The translations under genes and the position numbers were made by a program. Under the pieces are notes generated by a model, which saw only the letters and a program-made list of their open reading frames with translations, ran no database searches and was not told where the DNA came from. DNA of 64,000 nucleotides, taken from REEB95 sp035648735. GTDB lineage: Bacteria > Pseudomonadota > Alphaproteobacteria > ATCC43930 > CGMCC-115725. Shown here one piece after another: positions 61,234 to 64,000 of this stretch (its first letter is position 1; the number at the start of each line of letters is the position of its first letter). The stretch covers positions 32,512-96,511 of the forward strand of contig DASRKX010000050.1 of assembly GCA_035648735.1 (NCBI GenBank), read 5' to 3'.

Positions 61234-61872
61234 ATGATCCTGACGCCCATCCCGCCCGACCGGTTGCCGAAATTGCTCGCCGCCTTTCGCGCGACGGTCG
61301 AAAATCCTTCCGCCGTCGCGGTGTTCGAGCGTATCTCCATCAGAGAGAACGCGGCGCGCTCGACCGGCGAAAGTGCCGTTAAGAATCACTCAGAATCGAT
61401 TGCTATTGCGGCAAAATTCAGCATTGCCGTTAAACCCGGCGCGCCCCTTCTGGATTTCTCCTGGGATGGCAGCGCATTGCGCGCCGATACCGAAGCCTAC
61501 GTCCTGTTGCACGAGATCGCGCATTGGCAGCTCGCGGCACCTTTGCGTCGCGCCCGCATCGATTTTGCCTTGGGGCCGGGACCCGAGACCGGCAACCGCG
61601 ATGCCGCCGAGCGGGCGCAGATCGTCTTCGGTCTGGCGCGCGAGCGCGAAGAAGCGATGGCGTCCTTGCTGGGTATCCTGTGGGAGGTCGAGCTCGGCCA
61701 TCCGGCCCTCGCCTCCTTCCTCGATCAGAACTGGCTCGAAGGCGCCGTCCAAGGCGGCGCCGGCGCGCATTTCGAGCGCATCCTCGCGGCGCTCGCGGCC
61801 GGTGGCTTCATCGATGCCGACGGCCGTCCGACGCGCAGCGTGCGCGACGCACCGGACCGCGAAGCCGCATAG
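61234..61872 (+). CDS. HExxH putative metal-dependent protein (EF-P hydroxylase-like motif)
   Basis: The 212-aa soluble protein carries AYVLLHEIAHWQLAAPLRRA, containing HEIAH, followed by RIDFALGPGPE and EREEAMASLLGILWEVELGH. This layout (HEIaHW-x-AA-RR-x-x-DF) recalls EpmC, the elongation factor P hydroxylase, in which the HExxH-like segment binds iron, but overall resemblance is weak. I cannot assign the substrate. It is 32 bp downstream of the SPOR gene, same strand. Confidence 0.6.
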   Translation: MILTPIPPDRLPKLLAAFRATVENPSAVAVFERISIRENAARSTGESAVKNHSESIAIAAKFSIAVKPGAPLLDFSWDGSALRADTEAYVLLHEIAHWQLAAPLRRARIDFALGPGPETGNRDAAERAQIVFGLAREREEAMASLLGILWEVELGHPALASFLDQNWLEGAVQGGAGAHFERILAALAAGGFIDADGRPTRSVRDAPDREAA

Positions 61873-61875
61873 GAA

Positions 61876-62085
61876 TTAGACTACGTCCTCGGAATGCGTC
61901 GCGTTGAGGATGTGGATCGCCAGGCAGCGCTGGAAGGGCGACGGGTGCTTGCGGGCGATCCACTTGTCGAGGCGGCTGGCGCGGGCGATCGCTGAGGCGG
62001 CGGCGGAGCGCTTCGCGACCCGCGGCACGGACCATGGAATCCAGAGCGGATTGAGGCGGGCCAAGCTTGCTGTGTTCTCACGCAT
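61876..62085 (-). CDS. Small basic hypothetical protein (69 aa)
   Basis: The ATG at 62085 is preceded by GGAAGG. The product is basic (RVAKRSAAASAIARASRLDK) and ends WIARKHPSPFQRCLAIHILN-ATHSEDVV, a compact C-terminal phrase that looks conserved-type. No family recognised. It converges with the HExxH gene, 3 bp from its stop. Confidence 0.45.
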   Translation of the reverse strand: MRENTASLARLNPLWIPWSVPRVAKRSAAASAIARASRLDKWIARKHPSPFQRCLAIHILNATHSEDVV

Positions 62086-62222
62086 CGGGTTTCTACCTTC
62101 CGGGTGAAAGCGGCGTCAGAGCCGCGATGCCGAATCCTGGACGCGTAATGGTAAGTTTTTGGTTAAGAGACGCGGAAAGCGGCGCCCCGCCGTATCTTCA
62201 AGTCCTTGAAGGAACAGATTAA

Positions 62223-63125
62223 ATGACCGAACGCATCGCCTTCCTCGGCATCGGTTTGATGGGAGCGCCAATGGCGCGAAATCTGCTCCAGGCGGGCTTC
62301 CCCCTCGCCGCCTGGAATCGGGATTCGGTCAAGGCCGCAGCGCTGAAATCCGCCGGTGCCGTCTCGGCCGCAACCCCGGCGGATGCCTCGCGCGACGCCG
62401 ATATCGTCATCACCATGCTGGCCAATGGGCCGGCGGTGGAGGCGGTCATGTTCGGCGACCAAGGCGCCGTAACCACGTTGCGGCCCGACGCGCTCGTCAT
62501 CGACATGAGTTCGTCGCCCCCCGCCATGGCGCGCGACCACGCCAAGCGGCTCGCCGGGCGCGGCTATCTCGACGCGCCGGTGAGCGGCGGCACAATCGGC
62601 GCCGCCGAGGCGCGACTCGCGATCATGGCCGGCGGCGATCCGGCAAGTTTCGCGCGCGCCAAGAGGTTGTTCGCCGCGCTCGGCCACGCCACCCTGGTCG
62701 GGCCAATAGGCTCGGGCCAGCTTGCCAAACTCGCCAACCAGGCGATCGTCGCCATCACCATCGGCGCGGTCGCCGAAGCGCTGCTACTGGCCGCGGCGGG
62801 CGGTGCCGATCCAGCCGCGGTGCGCGAGGCAATCATGGGCGGGTTTGCCGAGTCACGTGTATTAAAAGTACACGGCAAGCGAATGATCTTACGGGATTTT
62901 ACTCCCGGCGGTCCGGCCGACCACCAGGTCAAGGATTGCGAAACCATCGTCGCCACGGCCAAGGCGTCCGGTCTGACGCTGCCTTTCGCCGAGCAGGCAT
63001 TGGCGATGTTCCGGGGCTTGGTGGCACATGGCGGCGCGCGGCTCGACCACAGCGCCCTGCTGCTCGAGCTGGAGCGGATGAACGGCAAGAAATTAGGTCC
63101 GGGACCGGAGACGCTGCCAGCCTAG
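62223..63125 (+). CDS. 3-hydroxyisobutyrate dehydrogenase-like NAD(P) enzyme
   Basis: The 300-aa protein has the beta-hydroxyacid dehydrogenase signatures: IAFLGIGLMGAPMARNLLQA (Rossmann), GYLDAPVSGGTIGAAEARLA (substrate loop), GSGQLAKLANQAIVAITIGA with the catalytic Lys, and the C-terminal ADHQVKDCETI. It oxidises or reduces a 3-hydroxyacid such as 3-hydroxyisobutyrate or tartronate semialdehyde. A small hairpin (CTTCAA, GTCC loop, TTGAAG) lies just before its ATG. It converges with the 2-hydroxyacid dehydrogenase, with a 4-bp overlap. Confidence 0.9.
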   Translation: MTERIAFLGIGLMGAPMARNLLQAGFPLAAWNRDSVKAAALKSAGAVSAATPADASRDADIVITMLANGPAVEAVMFGDQGAVTTLRPDALVIDMSSSPPAMARDHAKRLAGRGYLDAPVSGGTIGAAEARLAIMAGGDPASFARAKRLFAALGHATLVGPIGSGQLAKLANQAIVAITIGAVAEALLLAAAGGADPAAVREAIMGGFAESRVLKVHGKRMILRDFTPGGPADHQVKDCETIVATAKASGLTLPFAEQALAMFRGLVAHGGARLDHSALLLELERMNGKKLGPGPETLPA

Positions 63126-64000
63126 ACGACGGGTGTCAGCAATTCCTTGCCGGCGAAGCAGGCGGCCAAATTGTCGAGCATGAGCTGGCCCATCAGGCGC
63201 CGCGTCCCATGCGTGCCGCTGCCGATATGCGGAGTCAGCACGACATTGTCGAGCGCCAGCAGCGCCTCGGGCACGCGCGGCTCATCCGCGAAGACGTCGA
63301 GGCCCGCACCACCGAGCTTGCCTTCGACCAGCGCCTTGACCAGCGCCGGCTCCTCAATCACCGAGCCGCGAGCGATGTTGACGATCATGCCCTGCGGTCC
63401 GAGCGCCTCGATCACCGCGGCATTGACCAGGTGATGAGTCGCGGCGCCGCCCGGGCAGGCGACCACCAGCACGTCGACCGCCTTCGCCATGGCCAGCAGA
63501 TCGGGATAATAGCGGTAGGGCATTTCCGGCTTCGCACGACGGTTGTGATAGCCAACCTGCATGTTCATGGCCGCGGCGCGGCGCGCGATCGCCTCGCCGA
63601 TGCGGCCCATGCCGAGCACGCCGAGTTTGAGGCCGCCGAGCTTGGTGGCAAGGGGCAGCGGCCCCTTCAACCATTGGCCGGCGCGCAGAAATTTATCCGC
63701 CGGGACGATGCGCCGTGCCACGGCAAGCAGCAGCGCCAGCGCCAGGTCGGCGGTATCGTCGGTCAGCACGTCGGGCGTGTTGGTGACGCGGATGCCGCGC
63801 GCCTTGGCGGCATCGAGGTCGATATGGTCGACGCCGATGCTCATCGCCGCGACGATTTCGAGCCTGGGCAGGGCCTCCAGCAGCGCCTTGTCGACCCGGC
63901 CGCCGAAGGTGGCGATGCCGCGCACCCTGTCCTTGAGCGGCGCCAGGAAGGCGGCGCGGTCCCGGAATTCGAACATCCGGTGCACGTCGTAGGTTCGCTC
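63122..64000 (-). CDS. D-2-hydroxyacid dehydrogenase (GhrB-like), N terminus outside the window
   Basis: The minus-strand frame is open to the window edge, with 292 residues visible starting ERTYDVHRMFEF. It shows SIGVDHIDLDAAKARGIRVT, the NAD fold GVLGMGRIGEAIARRAAAM, catalytic Arg in VNIARGSVIEE, Glu in DVFADEPRVPE and His in NVVLTPHIGSGT. It probably reduces glyoxylate or hydroxypyruvate. The start codon lies outside the window; the full protein should be about 310 residues. Confidence 0.88.
   Translation of the reverse strand, partial: ERTYDVHRMFEFRDRAAFLAPLKDRVRGIATFGGRVDKALLEALPRLEIVAAMSIGVDHIDLDAAKARGIRVTNTPDVLTDDTADLALALLLAVARRIVPADKFLRAGQWLKGPLPLATKLGGLKLGVLGMGRIGEAIARRAAAMNMQVGYHNRRAKPEMPYRYYPDLLAMAKAVDVLVVACPGGAATHHLVNAAVIEALGPQGMIVNIARGSVIEEPALVKALVEGKLGGAGLDVFADEPRVPEALLALDNVVLTPHIGSGTHGTRRLMGQLMLDNLAACFAGKELLTPVV

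Noticed and set aside
62195..62215. Short hairpin CTTCAA-GTCC-TTGAAG before the dehydrogenase gene as a terminator or riboswitch
   Set aside because: Six base pairs, no U-tract and no known aptamer core; mentioned only in the gene entry.

Overview
The window is GC-rich chromosomal DNA of an alphaproteobacterium. The evidence is a Rrf2-led sufBCDS-SufU-SufT operon, an intracellular PHB depolymerase (phaZ) with a PhaR-like box upstream, a cytochrome c', a TonB receptor/YfiR/hybrid-kinase cluster and a TRAP transporter. The genus cannot be told from the sequence alone.

Chromosomal left part (1-25.5 kb). It opens with the start of phaZ. Next come a multi-PAS histidine kinase, a single-domain response regulator and a receiver-kinase. 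A minus-strand run follows: SDR, diheme cytochrome c, cytochrome c', GST, then the Fe-S assembly operon (7.6-13.7 kb). The operon's first gene is an IscR/SufR-type Rrf2 regulator, preceded by a good promoter and a 21-bp near-palindrome. After that come two secreted parallel beta-helix proteins, an acyl-CoA dehydrogenase, a 27-residue membrane peptide whose Shine-Dalgarno lies in a predicted hairpin, a GT9 glycosyltransferase, an OmpR/EnvZ-type pair, a TPR protein with a duplicated C-terminal domain, and three small envelope proteins.

Integrated element (25494-45057, about 19.6 kb). The first 39 nt of a tRNA-Ser(UGA) gene are repeated at the left end, and the intact tRNA lies at the right end. 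Inside are a tyrosine integrase; an AlpA/excisionase-like protein with two operator-like palindromes; a split primase/TOPRIM-helicase; a Mu/P2-like tail fragment (tail chaperone with a -1 frameshift signal, tape measure, baseplate hub, clipped spike gene); a Nu1-like terminase small-subunit remnant; and cargo. The cargo comprises a Schlafen/AlbA_2 protein, an ApeA/HEPN-like protein, a 590-aa protein of unknown family, a 17-residue-repeat protein and a DUF4238 protein. No capsid, portal or large terminase gene is visible. Between the integrase and the terminase-like gene is a gene-free segment with ten GTCCGC/GCGGAC hexamers around an AT-rich core, which looks like a replication origin. Beside it, and again 4.7 kb away, sit pairs of an identical 16-bp palindrome spaced exactly 36 bp apart. 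Ten-bp direct repeats sharing the TGCCAAT core lie just inside both ends and look like integrase arm sites. The element resembles a phage satellite or strongly reduced prophage carrying defence-type cargo.

Chromosomal right part (45-64 kb). The intact tRNA-Ser is followed by a FAH-ketopantoate-reductase fusion, a TonB receptor/YfiR/hybrid-kinase operon, a polytopic membrane protein, a three-gene 2-oxoacid:ferredoxin oxidoreductase operon with a GltD-like flavoprotein, a TRAP transporter lacking an adjacent binding protein, a double-SPOR protein, an HExxH protein, a 3-hydroxyisobutyrate-dehydrogenase-like enzyme and the end of a D-2-hydroxyacid dehydrogenase running off the window.
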